This document shows, one piece after another, positions 33,974 through 45,664 of a stretch of DNA of 64,000 nt (its first letter is position 1; each line of letters starts with the position of its first letter). The translations under genes were made by a program, and so were the position numbers. Under the pieces are notes generated by a model that made no database searches, was not told the DNA's origin, and saw only the letters and a list, made by a program, of their open reading frames with translations. This stretch comes from Alisma plantago-aquatica. Its lineage: Eukaryota; Streptophyta; Magnoliopsida; Alismatales; Alismataceae. The stretch lies in assembly GCA_963693085.1 (NCBI GenBank), contig OY856413.1, forward strand, positions 471,007,879-471,071,878, written 5' to 3'.

Positions 33974-34714
33974 CTCCTTCCACTCCATTCTTGGTTACGC
34001 TTGTGCTTTTCCTCTCTCTAATCATGGGAAACACTGAAATTTCTGTAATCTACTTGTGCTTCTTCATTATGTATGAGTAGAACCCTTCCTCGAGAGCATG
34101 AGAGAGTATATCCCATGCTATTACTCATGTGAACTTGTAATTCATATGATATTCTAGTTAATTTGACTCTCCATGATGTATCTACGGTGTTTTACTACTT
34201 GTATGCTTGGTTGGCCACCTTTTATACATATTTTATGCTCCCTTGTGCTATTTAGGAGAATGTGTGAGGGAGTAATGAGTAGAACTCATGGAAACATGCA
34301 TTTGACCACGGAAGTGGTTAGAGAATGTTGATGATACAAGGTTGCATTTGAATCTAAGCATAGGCATGGGGGTTATGTGAATATGAGAACTGTTTCATGT
34401 CATCGGGAGGTGCATGATGACGGAAACCTCCTTGTTGATTAATAGCATGTTTTAATTACGTATTAGCACATGATGTGATGGTATGGTAGTGAAATATTAT
34501 GTCCAAGACTTTCTAAAATATGATTTCAACCTTAAAATCTAAGTCCTTTTATAGTTTACTTGTCTCTGAGTTAATTGCAATAAAATTCTATTGTTGCAAT
34601 CCAACATTGAAGAACATTAGTTCTTTTGTACCTAGATAACCTATCTCTCTGTGGTTCAACCTTGACTAAAATTGATCTCATACGATTGTGGGAGATTGAT
34701 GAGTTGAGATATAA

Positions 34715-37029
34715 AATTTAGAATCGGTTTGCTTTAGGAAATCAACAAGTACATAACCAACTTGGTAAAAGTATTAACTCACTTCATTCTGATCGAGGTG
34801 GAGAATACTTGAACCAAGAGTTTAGGACCTTCTTCAAGCCCATGGTATTGTATCACAATGGACTCCACCTACAATACCACGGCATAATGGTGTATCAGAA
34901 ATAAGGAATCACACATTCATAGACATTGTGTGATCAATGATGAGTTTTACTTATCTTCTGACTTCCTGTTGGGGACATTCTCTACAAACCGCGGTGTTTA
35001 CACTCAACCAAGTACCATCAAAATTAGTTCAAAACACACCATATGAGATATGGAATGGGAAATGTCTCGATGTGTCTTTTATGAAAATTTGGGGGTGTGT
35101 AGCTTATGTCAACAAGTTTCCTGAAAAGCTTGCACCCAAATCGGCTAAATGCTATTTAGTTGGACATCCCAAGGAAAATAGGAGAGACTAAATTTATACT
35201 ATATCTGAAAACAAAGTGTTTGTTTCCCGGACTAGTATATTCCTTGAGAAGGAATTTATTTCCAAAGGAACCAGTGGGAGGAAAGTAGAACTCTAAGAGG
35301 TTTAAGACGAACAAGAAAACATTGATCCATTTGAGGTACAAAGGAACAAGGAGACTCACAAATTGTTGTGGAAACTCAAATTCCTCAAATGAAACAAAAA
35401 TCTCATAGATCTAGTAGGACATGCCTTGAACCTAAAAGATTTGGATACCTTATGACTCAGGAAGGTGGTAAGTTGGTCATAGATGATGATCCAACAACCT
35501 ATCTAGAAGTTATTGAGGGACCAGAGTCTGAGAAATGTCTTGAGGCCATGAGATATTAGATGAAATCCATGTATAACAACAAGGTATGGACCTTGGTGGA
35601 ACCACTTGAAGTGTTAAAACCCATAGGGTGCAAGTGTGTCTTCAAGAAGAATATAGACATGGATGGTAAAGTACAAACCTATAAGGACAGATTCATTGCA
35701 AAGGGTTTCAGACAAGTTCAAGGTGTTGACTATGATGAAACCTTTTCTCCAATGGCCATGGTTAAGTCCATCAGGATCATGCTTGCTATTGTAGCTTGTC
35801 ATGACTATGAGATTTGATAGATGAATGTTTAAACTGTATTCCTTAACGAGAATCTTCTTGAGGATGTGTATATGACACAACGTGAGGGTTTTATCAATCC
35901 AAAGGATGCAAACAAAGTTTGTAAGATACAATGTCAATCTAAGTATTAAAGAAAGTATCTCAAATCTAGAATCTTCATTTTGATTTGACAGACAAAGAAT
36001 ATGGCTTTATTCAAAATGAAGATGAACTTTGTGTATACAAGAAGGTTAGTGGGGGCATGGTTGTATTCCTCATATTGTATGTGGATGACATACTATTGAT
36101 GATGAATGACATACCTACTTTACAAAAGGTAAAGACATGTCTTGGAAATGCATTCTATGTAAAAGACTTGGGAGAAGCATCTTACATCCTCAGGATAAAG
36201 ATCTATAGAGATAGATCAAGAAGGCTTCTTAGACTCAGTCAAAGAACATAGATTGAAAAAGTGTTGAAGCGGTTCATCATGAAGAACTCAAAGAGAGGAA
36301 GCCTATCAATGCTACATGGAGTTACCATTTCTAAAGTTCAATGTCACCATTCTTGTGAAGAAAGGGAGTGCATGAGTATGATTCCATATGCTTCGGCAAC
36401 TAGATCCATCATGTATGCAATGTTGTGCACCCATCTAGATATCTTGTATGCTTTGAGCATGATGGGCAGATATTAGTCAGATCCAGGAGATGCACACTGG
36501 ATAGCCCTCAAGAATATCCTGAAGTACTTGAGAAGGACTAAGAATCCATTCTAGGTCTATAGTGGAAAGGCAGAGCAAGAAGTAAAAGTTTACACTGATG
36601 CAGGCTTCCAGACTAACAAAGATGATTACAAATCGCAATCAGGATTTGTGTTTTTCCTAAACAATGGAGCTGTGAGTTGGAGGAGTTCCAAGTAAAAGAC
36701 ATTTGTTTATTCTACAACAGAGGTCGATTATATTGTTGCATGAAATGGAGCAAAGGAAGATGTATGGATCAAGAAGTTCATCTATGAACTTTATGTTCTT
36801 CCGAGCATTAGCAACGCAATTGAGAAATATTGTGACAATAATGGAGCTTTGTATAAGATAAGGTACCCAGATTGCATTAGCATACTAAGCATATACGAAG
36901 GCGGTTTCATCTGATAAAAGAGATCATACAATGAGGAGATGTAAAAGATTTGCAAAGTACCAACTGAGAGCAATATTGATAACCCCGTGAATAAAGCACT
37001 TCCATAGTAGAAGCATGATGCTCATGTTA
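34715..37029 (+). pseudogene. Ty1/copia integrase-RT-RNase H (host of the gypsy insertion)
   Basis: It starts inside integrase: QLGKSINSLHSDRGGEYLNQ near 34755, then TPPTIPRHNGVSE, and TPYEIWNGKCLDVSF with KIWGCVAYVNKF at 35030-35110. RT (35560-36250) has NKVWTLVEP, GCKCVFKKNIDMDGKVQTYK, GVDYDETFSPMAMVKSIR, a VFLNENLLEDVYM-like block, and LILYVDDILL with the catalytic YVDD intact at 36070-36105. VKDLGEASYILRIKIYRDRS follows. RNase H (36480-36975) has VYTDAGFQTNKDD, STTEVDYIVA and CDNNGALY. Stops and frameshifts recur, and the block after YDETFSP is shortened. The reading is cut at 37029 by the gypsy insertion and resumes at 58504. Gag, protease and the 5' LTR are not here. Confidence 0.9.
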
Positions 37030-39645
37030 TGTAATGACCCCGCTTCCCGGTAATACCCAATTAAGAAAGACCAAGAAGTCAGATGTGTTATCTCAAAAAT
37101 AGGATCAATGGTTTTGCTAATAATAAAAAATAATTAATAAATTCTACCAGAGACTAAGCTTAATATAGGAATAAAAATTTACTTTTCACATACCTTTCAA
37201 AAATAAGAATTTGGAACTTCTACCCATAGTAGAATTCTATCTAACTAAATCTTCTTTTATGATTTAACTTTAATCTTCACAAGTTCCACTTTACTATTTG
37301 TCCAATTTTAGATATTCCTAAAATGCCGACAAACAAAACGTCAGTCAATATACTGAATATACTGGTATGTGGAGGAACCAAAATCTTGCATCTATTTGTA
37401 ACAACATAATGCAACCAAATTATTTTGTAACAGATCAAACTTACATATTAAACATAACTACTCAATCCCTACATACCCTTGCCTCTGTGTTGTCCCTAAA
37501 GTGGACATGGCTACTACCTCTCTCATATGGTAGATCTCAAATATCCCCTATGATCCTACCTTATAGGTAGATCATGACATAGGGTTGTGTAGTCGTACGG
37601 TCCTACCCAAGGGTAGACCAACACATTGACTCATGATAACCTAATGATCGTACCCTAAGGGTAGACCATGTACTAGGTCATACATCTCATCATCATCAAA
37701 TCTACAGAGGAGGACTAGGATCTTAGCTAGTCACACACATGTATTTATGGCGATAGTCATAGTCACTTTATAGTTGCATGAAATAAAAGTCAACCAAACA
37801 TTTATTTCTAAGCAATCAAAAAACCTCAGAAATCACTGTGAAACTAGAGAGATTAGTCATAATCGTAACCACATAATTGATTTGGAGATCTGAAAGGAAA
37901 GAAGCTTAATCCAATCCAATCAAGATGTCCAATCAAGTAAGATAAACAACTAATCAAGCAAACATGATCCTAGAAATATGTGTAACACCTAATTGTTACC
38001 ATCATATCTCAAATAACTCCTTATTGATTTGGGACACCTTTCTAAGGTTTCTAAGTCACATTAGTATGCATTAGGGTTTCTTAGATCAATTTCTCAAACT
38101 TTATCCTTTTTAGGTCAGCAAACCCTAAAATACCTTTTCTACTCGTAAAAACCCTAATTGCTCAAATTATCCACATTAAGGATCTTTTTATACTCAAATT
38201 GGCTTAGGATCATCATATCTCTATTTTATTCATGGATTTTCACAATTAAAACCATTAAAAGTCATATTCACCTAAATTAGGGTTTCTAAGCCCATTGCTG
38301 CACTTTATTCATATGAAATCTTAAATTAACCAATTAAGCACATGGATCATCTTTTTAGATTCAAAACATCCTTTTTATTAACAACATGTTAATATTCACA
38401 TAAATTATCCATATGACTTTTCCTAATTTCATTAATCATCAAATTAGGGTTTCTTATTCATGAAAGCATTAAACATAGCAACTTTATGTACTTTTTGAAC
38501 TATGAATAGATTCATACTTCAATACTATTTTTATTGGATCCTTGCATTTGTATGATCAATTTTCATAAATAGCATGTCTTAATTTGAGTTACTGATTTAT
38601 CTCTAGAATTATTCTAAATTACTCACCTTTCAACCAATGGGGTGTCACCACATCAACAACTCAGTTCCTATTTCTTTTCCATGTGGGTCCCAACTGGACT
38701 AGTGGTCATCTGCCACGTCGTGCACGCTCCACTTGGGCAAGTTTGACCGAAGGACTCAATTACCCTTCTCTCTCTATGCCGATCCTGAGGGTAAGGAGGT
38801 TTTTTCCTCCTTACTCATATTCTACCTTGTGAGGTCTGCCTTCCGCGAGTAGTGTTCTGCTATGATCAATCGGACAGTTGACTTTGCGCCTCTGTCCCCC
38901 AATCCATAAGGGGATAGCATGAAAACCTCATCCAAGCTCCAACGAAGGTGCATATACCTTCAATTCCTCTTAGGGTGTGTGGGACCACTGGGGCGAGAAG
39001 GGTATCTACCGATGAGGTGGGTGGACCAGGTCCAGGGTGAAGGTCGCAGCCCCAGCCAAAATTGATCACATGACTGAGATCGCAAAAAGTAGTAGAACAT
39101 CTCGGAGGTGATTTTGTCTCCGTTTGGGACCCACGACCCTCCTTTTATAGGTGGAGTACCCCAAACGTGGTCCTGCTACCATGAGGATTTGGGTGAATCT
39201 TCTAGAGCTTCCTAAACTACTGAACACTTAAGTCGATCAAGTTCAGAATTCGCACCCGAAGCCATTAGGGTTGTTTCCAAATCCACACACCAATCATGCT
39301 GTGAGAGAATCCAAATTGAACAAGACTTCTCTAATTCCTAGTTCTTCTCAAACTAGATGATGAGAATCCATCGTTGGATCTAGGATCAACGACGCAGGTT
39401 ATTCGTGCTACTTAAAAAATAGATTATTTATTCAATGAAATCGTGACATTTAATTCATTGCTCGAACATCCCTCTCATTTTAGTAAAACTTTCAAAAATC
39501 ATATCTCTCAAACCAAGCATCCTTTTAATATCAAAATTCAAAAGAAAGTCCATAATGACTTAAACTTAATGTGTGCAAAGTTTGAGACTCAAACTCAAAA
39601 GTATGAGAGACTTTTCTTCATAAGAAAGTTATCACTTATTAAGGC

Positions 39646-39676
<31 letters not shown>

Positions 39677-40022
39677 TCTCTCTCTTACTCTGTTATTCTA
39701 TTTATTTGGATTCCTTTTACCATTATAAACCTTGTGGATTCGAAATCTCATCCATGATAATTTAATCATACATCTTTCCACATATTTTCCATATTTTCAT
39801 CATTATCTCAAATTTCCTTCTTAAAGATGCATTATTTGATTTCTTCTTTTTCTTTTAATCATATTGGACTCATTACCATATTATGATCCATGAAATCACA
39901 TGCATACAGGAAATATTACAAAGTAAATCCATTCAATACACATAAATCATACAATTTCCATAATCATACATTTATTGGGGAAATTGCATTTCCAGCCATA
40001 TGAACCCAAAAATTGGGGTTAA
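37030..40022 (-). repeat. 3' LTR (left) of the gypsy element
   Basis: About 2,990 bp. A TATA box for the minus strand (CTATAAAAGG) lies at 39141-39150 in plus-strand view. A perfect TA run (39652-39676) and several AGGGTAGACCA words (37610-37670) lie inside. Its inner border runs straight from integrase code without a polypurine tract, so the 3' end of the internal region has been lost. Confidence 0.85.
39652..39676. repeat. (TA)n microsatellite
   Basis: An uninterrupted alternating T-A run of 25 bases. In the other LTR (near 58144) the run is much shorter, so it expanded or contracted after insertion. Confidence 0.95.
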
Positions 40023-40870
40023 ATTGGTATCGAGTTCTTCATGCACCTACTCCCACAACCTGGAAGCGAACTTAAGGCCATGCTCAAGAATATTAGAACT
40101 TGTGTCACACTGTAGTCAAACCATCTCTCTCTCAATATATGGTTCAACCAGATCTTGTCATACTAGAATGGGTCGACTTGGTAAGGCGATCTACCATAAC
40201 CCATATTGCATCATGACCTCTGTTGGTCCAGCGGAGACCCACCACAATGTCCATGGTGGTGTGCTCCCATTCCCTCTCAGGGTCTCCTCATTATCTATAG
40301 CAACTCACTGGGTTACTGGTGTTCGACCTTAACCCCCTGGCATGCATGGCAACTGGCCACATGCAAATCTATATCCTTCTTCCAGGTACCACTACAAAAC
40401 CTTAACCATCTTGGTAGCACCACGGTATATAGTGTACTTAAAATCATGAGCTTGTTGCATGACATGATTCCCCAAGGTTGGCTCCTCAGAAACCCTAAAA
40501 CACTCTAGTAGAGGGTTTCACCACCTTCTTCTCCTGAGAGGTGTATCTAAGGTTCTTATAACAACCCTTTTATCTTATCAAGCTCTGGACTGGCTAACCG
40601 GGCAACCACCAACTTGACCAACGGGTCTGGTGGTATCTAGGTGTTAGCCATAGAGGTTTCATTGTCTAACCATCGTAGGGTTCTCCTAGCAATCTTTGCC
40701 AGCCACTCTACTGGCCAAACAAGACAACTGTATACTTGAGCTATATCTCGGCTAAGAGTATCTGCTACCACATTAGTTCCCTTATGTGTGAGGTGATGGT
40801 GAAAACATTAACCTTCATATACTCCACTCATCATCCTTGTCTCAGGTTTAGGTCTATCTGCGTCAAGAGA
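40022..40870 (-). pseudogene. Gypsy RNase H end and integrase, truncated at the LTR
   Basis: On the minus strand, TQIDLNLRQ (about 40865) and NVVADTLSRDIAQV (about 40775-40740) mark the RNase H end. Integrase follows: AHDFKYTIYRGATKM (zinc finger start, second His lost), HVASCHACQGVKVEHQ (C-x2-C kept, about 40360-40310), then MDIVVGLRWTNRGHDAIWVM and VDRLTKSTH at 40254-40165, which is the start of the catalytic core. After about 40090, LEHGLKFASRLWE-stop-VHEELDTNL leads straight into the LTR near 40022. The catalytic core is incomplete. The motifs fit chromovirus/gypsy elements in general; I do not assign a clade. Confidence 0.85.
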
Positions 40871-43787
40871 ACTTCGAGTTGTTACTCCCATCATCTCAGT
40901 TATCAAACCCAAATTGGTAACTCAAAGATTCCAAACTACTCTGGATAGGTACATTCTCATATTACCCTTGTTCTTCTTATGCTCTCAAATAACCTATCCA
41001 ATATATTCTCCAAAGGATTTGGTATTTCAATCCTCAATCATCATAGAAGGGTTTCAACTCAGATCACCTCTATCTTTAGTATATGGCATGCATTTTGTCT
41101 TGTCTCTTACACCCACAATAAGATGAAATAAGCATTTGGCCGCAGTCCAAATACAGAGTGCATCCCCTTCCAAGAGTAGAGATGGTGCATCACACATCGC
41201 CATCACTCTTTCCAATCTAAGTTGAAGCATACTTCACATGACTCCTCACGATGAACATCTCCATTATGGGTCTACATTAATGGGAAGACTTTTCCCATCA
41301 CATCTAAATCTTTACATCTCTCTTATGTATAATCCTTAGTCATTACCTCAAGGTCTCTAGGGTGTCGGTACTTTTGGGGTGATATGAACCTTATGCATCT
41401 AGGGAGTGCCTCTCACATTTACCCCTTAGGCCCTATGAACTCATGAAGGTGGCCAACCTCCTAACCCATGGTCCTCAGGAAAAGGTAGTTGTTACCTCCT
41501 GACCATATCCTCTTGTGCATCTAGGGAATAGATAACTCCTACTCCCATTGGTCTTATATCTCCTTGACCTTAGTGTTGACTTAGGATTCTACCATAGCAC
41601 ATCTCATTATTGGATTCTTACTCGAATCTCCATCATCCTTATGAGCACTCATGGTTAACCTTGCATTCCTTCAAAGGGATCATGGCAACCTACCTAACCT
41701 GGTTTGGCCCCATACATGTTACCTTGCATGGAAACAAATCCATATTCCCCTTAAGATGGCCGTACATGGGTCTATAGATCCTTGCTCATATTATATGCTC
41801 TTACACTTCTCTCATCAAGATCTTATAAGTGACCTTTTCAAGTTACCTCAAATCTAATTAAAATTTGGTGCTCCCCCTAACATGAGGGGTCCCTCCCCAG
41901 GATGGGAGAAAACTATCACTTGATAGTAACAAATGTCAGAAAACGTTCTTACCTCCAAGGTTTACATCATCATGTATATGCGTAGCTCCTAACATGATAC
42001 TTATGCACGTATCTAGTAAGAAGACAACCTACTAAACCATGCTAAGATCCTTGGTATGCATACTTGTTCCTTATTCCTTGAAGGTGGACCAAAATCATAA
42101 AGCATATGTCACCAACAAAGATATATCTCAGCTCAACTGGGGTTTCCTTCTAATACATGGAAAGGGGTGCCAAGCATAAATCCTATGAACTCCATCGGCC
42201 TCACGGGCATCTCATGCACCATATATTTCTACTTCCCCTCTTTGGTCCAGGAACCCCAGGTTCACCTCTTATGCATAAGTTGACTAACTACATGCCCAAC
42301 TGTTTCAACATGAACCGAACCTATACCAGATAGGGCATATACACCCTAACACACTTCCATGTGAACAACCCTTCAAGCCCTACATAAGGACAACCAACTG
42401 CGTGCGAGGCCTCACAACTTGTTACCATACCTCTTCAGGGTCTACGAAACTCTCCTTCCTACACCTAAAAGGTAGGCACTTATAACATCTGCACATCAAT
42501 TCAAGAAGCCTCTTTCTCTTTTTAGGGTTTGGTTCCTCTAAAGGCAATAAAGGTACAACAAGACTCTAAGGATCGTGCATGAGGAAACCACATACATCAA
42601 CTTAGGGTCATCCATTCTAGGCCATATCATACCCAACTTCTCATGTTTCCTCATGTCTCGGAGTCAAGGTTTTCAACCTTTCTCATCAGGTCTCACTCTC
42701 TCTCTAGAGTTATCCCTACAACTAGTCCTACCACTGGAGGTTCTCTCTCAGAAGATGGGTCAAGCTCTTAAGGATACACATCTATCCCTACTTGGTGAAA
42801 TGTACGATCAAAACTTATGTGCAGTCAAGATTATCCAAAGCTCTGCATGCTCATCTCATAAAACATCAGGCATAACCTATATGGATTAGGTCTAAAACAT
42901 ACTGCCACTCTCTTATATGTAGGTACGTGCCTCTCCATGTTCATATATGCCCGTTAGGGTTCCTATATGGTCAGCATCAACCCTCTCAATGAAGGAACTA
43001 TCCCTCACCCTAACAGGTACGACCCACCCAAGGTCGGGTCTCCACAAGGCACCAAAGGTCAAACAACTATCTACGTTTCTCATGGATACTCAAAGCCTCA
43101 CATAAAGAATGCATGTCAAACCTAGATACATGCATGCATGGTCAACTATGATATCCAACTCATCAGGTCTTCTCTTTCTCTAACCATTGCTTATGGTTTT
43201 GGGTTGTGCATCATCCTCAGAGGATGTGTCAGGTCTCATCCTCTTCCAGGAGGCTTCTTCCTCCAAGGCTTTCCATATCCTCCTCATCCTACGATAAGGT
43301 CTAATCTCAGCATTCTCTTGAGAGCACGACAATACAGGCCATGCAACCTAACCATGTAACCAAACTTGGTATGAGTTTCTAATTATCAAAACTTATGTCC
43401 ATGACATCTTTCTTACATGCTTTTTATTATTTGGTGGAGGATTCCTTAATCCTTATCACTCTTATCCCAAACACAGGAGGGAGATGGAGAGAGAGAAACC
43501 TTAAGCACATCGAGTTATACCTGAATTAGGATTGAGAAAGGAAGACGAAAGATGAGAGAGTCCTCCTAGAGGTATATTACTTCAAGTCAAATCCTCCAAT
43601 TTTGTCCAGGCAGTCACACAAAATCTGGGAGTCCTGGTAGACCAACTAGTGGGGCTGAGGAAAAATCTTGTCAACCCCCAGATCGTGATCCTTTTCTAGA
43701 CACCTCCATCATTGTAAAATCCTCTAATAACTCCCTTGGGTTCTAAAGAGTTTGTAAAATTTCATAATTATTAGATATTAAATGGAA
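40871..43787 (-). other. Decayed gypsy interior (expected gag-protease-RT), not readable
   Basis: By position this should hold gag, protease and RT. I can read no reliable motif. One possible trace is LLLEGDALCIW near 41150, which might be a gag LEGDAxxWW block or an RT remnant. Plus-strand frames here (for example 42575-42889) are accidental. The space is too small for a complete gag-RT, so deletion is likely. Confidence 0.4.
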
Positions 43788-43805
43788 AACCACACTCTAA
43801 TACCA
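43788..43805 (-). other. Primer-binding site of the gypsy element
   Basis: On the minus strand it reads TGGTATTAGAGTGTGGTT, next to the right LTR border. It matches the initiator-Met PBS TGGTATCAGAGCCAGGTT with four changes (C to T twice, then CA to GT). It fixes the element's orientation. Confidence 0.7.
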
Positions 43806-44164
43806 ACTTTAATGATCCTGCTTCCTGGTAACCCCCAATTAAGGAAGACCAAGAAGTCAGAGGTGTTATCCCAAAAACAGGATCAATGGTTTTGCAAATA
43901 ATAAAAAATAATTAATAAATTCTACTAGAGACTAAGCTTAATACATGAATAAAAATTTACTTTTCACATACCTTTCAAAAATAGGAATTTAGAACTTCTA
44001 CCCACCGTAGAATTCTCTCTAACTAAATCCTCCTTTATGATTTAACTTAGATCTTTACAGTATCCACTTTACTATTTGTCCAATTTTAGATATTCCTAAA
44101 ACGCTGACAAACAAAATGTTGATCAGTATACTGAATATACTGGTATGTGGGGGAACCAAAATCT

Positions 44165-45664
44165 TGTTGGCTAAATGGACATCTATAAAATCCCTTTGTT
44201 TTGATTATGACAAACATTTCATTCTTATTTATCTAACGAGCTACTTGAGTGTGCAGGATGACACAACTATAAGGGAAATCCAACATGAAGTATTCATATT
44301 TTCATGCAAATGTAATCATTGTAAAAACTTGTACAGAATTATAATGTACAAGTACTTAGAATCGCATGTAAATCAAGCATTGGATTTTCCCTAGCTAAAC
44401 ACCTTAGTCATCCATTTAATAGGACCACCTATGCACACATATGTATAACCAGTGCCTAACTTGAAACCTTAAAACAGGATCTCTCTCGGTCGACCAACTC
44501 CTCGACCGAGACACCTTCGGTCGACCATATTCTCGACCGAGAAAGATCCAAGTAGCCGTTAGACATATCTGCATATAACTTGAGAAAAGAGAAGCCTGTC
44601 GGTCGACAAGTCCTCGACCGAGAGGTGTCTCGGTCGACCTTCACTCGACCGAGACGATCTCTGCAATTAGCCGTTAGACTAAACTAACAAGTTAGTTGGC
44701 AGTTGGAAATAGACGTTGCATTCAGAGAGCCTGTCGGTCGACGACACTTCGACCGAGTAGGTGTCTCGGTCGACCGTTCTTCGACCGAGACGATCTCTGA
44801 CAGAATCTGCAGAGTAAAAGCAATTAGCCGTTGCTAATGCGCCTAACTTATTCCTAACGGCTAGTTAAGCACTAGGAACCCCCTAGAAGTTGTCTAGAAT
44901 GTCCTTAAGCATACTTAGGCCATTCCTATAAATAGGACAAGCCATAGGACACTAGGATTCACTTCTTACACTTGCTATACTTGAGAAAATACTTGAGCCC
45001 TCTTGTGCAATCTGTGTGAACTGAGCTTGTGATCAATTGGCCATTTTCTCCTTAGCTCAAGCTCGTCCTATAGGCTAGATTTTCCTAACCATAGCAATCA
45101 CAAGTACATCATATTGGCTAGGAAAATCCAAACGCTTGATCTAGGGAAATCAAGCCTTGAGCTACAAGGATAAGTTGTATTTTCTTTTATTCCTTTCTTG
45201 TTCCTTGTATTACTTGTACTCTCCTTGCTACTCCAGGTAGGAGGCTGCGGATTGGAGAGGGTGAAGCTCTTCGTGGTGAAGAGGAAGACTTTGGACTACT
45301 TCAGAAGGCTGTCTTGACGGGAAGCTACTTCAGGAGGAAGGCTACTTCAAGGGGGAGCTTGAAGTTACTTCAAGGAAGGCTGCTTCGAGGTTGGCAAGAC
45401 TACTTCAAAGTGAAGGCTGTCCAAAGGGTGTTTAGAAAGTATTGTAAATTTTATGTAACATCCTTGAGAGGTAATAAAATTTAGTACTTTCAAAATCCCG
45501 GTTGGGTAAGCAACCGGGTAGTGGACTGAATCCTTAGTATTTGCTAAGGTGGAACCACTCTAAACACCTGTGTTCCTCTTCTTAATCTTTAGTTTGGTTG
45601 TTTGAGTTTAAATTACTTTAAAATCTCTATAAAACTCTATTCACCCCCCCTCTAGAGGTTTTCA
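44165..45664 (+). mobile_element. Solo LTR, exactly 1,500 bp
   Basis: It starts TGTTGGCTAAATGG and ends AGAGGTTTTCA. AATCT is duplicated on both sides (44160-44164 and 45665-45669). The unoccupied site survives in the sister LTR at about 37380 (CCAAAATCTTGCATC), which proves the insertion. A TATA box TATAAATA lies at 44927-44934, and the C-rich end TTCACCCCCCCTCTAGAGG is of the kind seen in plant copia LTRs. There is no internal region or second LTR, so it arose by LTR-LTR recombination. The plus strand is the transcribed strand. The family is likely copia, judged only by its end. Confidence 0.9.
44485..44790 (+). promoter_or_regulatory. Six CTCGGTCGAC...TCGACCGAG hairpins in three doublets
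   Basis: The hairpins lie at 44485-44510 and 44516-44542, 44598-44622 and 44628-44653, and 44733-44757 and 44764-44790. In each, (T)CGGTCGAC pairs with (G)TCGA-CCGA across a variable spacer of about six bases. All lie 130-440 bp upstream of the TATA box, in U3. Such palindrome arrays could be binding sites for dimeric plant transcription factors, but no factor is identified. Confidence 0.75.

Larger units (their letters stand above)
21929..34714 (+). mobile_element. 3' LTR of the outer Athila-type element, split by a second Athila
   Basis: The LTR starts TGATGTGCGCATTTC directly after the polypurine tract. It runs to 22813, is interrupted by the inner Athila (22814-33973), and continues after the duplicated CTCCT to about 34714. 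The final stretch (CTCTGTGGTTCAACCTTGAC near 34650) resembles the usual end of Athila LTRs. The exact end is not fixed, because the next element starts in mid-gene at 34715. Between 22240 and 22500 the U3 carries repeated ACACGAC/GTGTC and ACATGTC words, several of them palindromic. Without the insert the LTR is about 1.6 kb. Confidence 0.65.

Noticed and set aside
37610..37670. AGGGTAGACCA repeats as a possible CRISPR-like or satellite array
   Set aside because: Only two or three irregular words without constant spacing, inside an LTR; plant nuclear DNA.
39652..39676. TA run as an AT-rich replication origin
   Set aside because: A plain microsatellite in an LTR, much shorter in the sister copy.
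40026..40038. TGGTATCGAGTTC next to the left gypsy LTR, looking like a PBS
   Set aside because: On the minus strand this is integrase code (the LDTNL stretch). The true PBS lies at 43788-43805, and RNase H/integrase also read on the minus strand.
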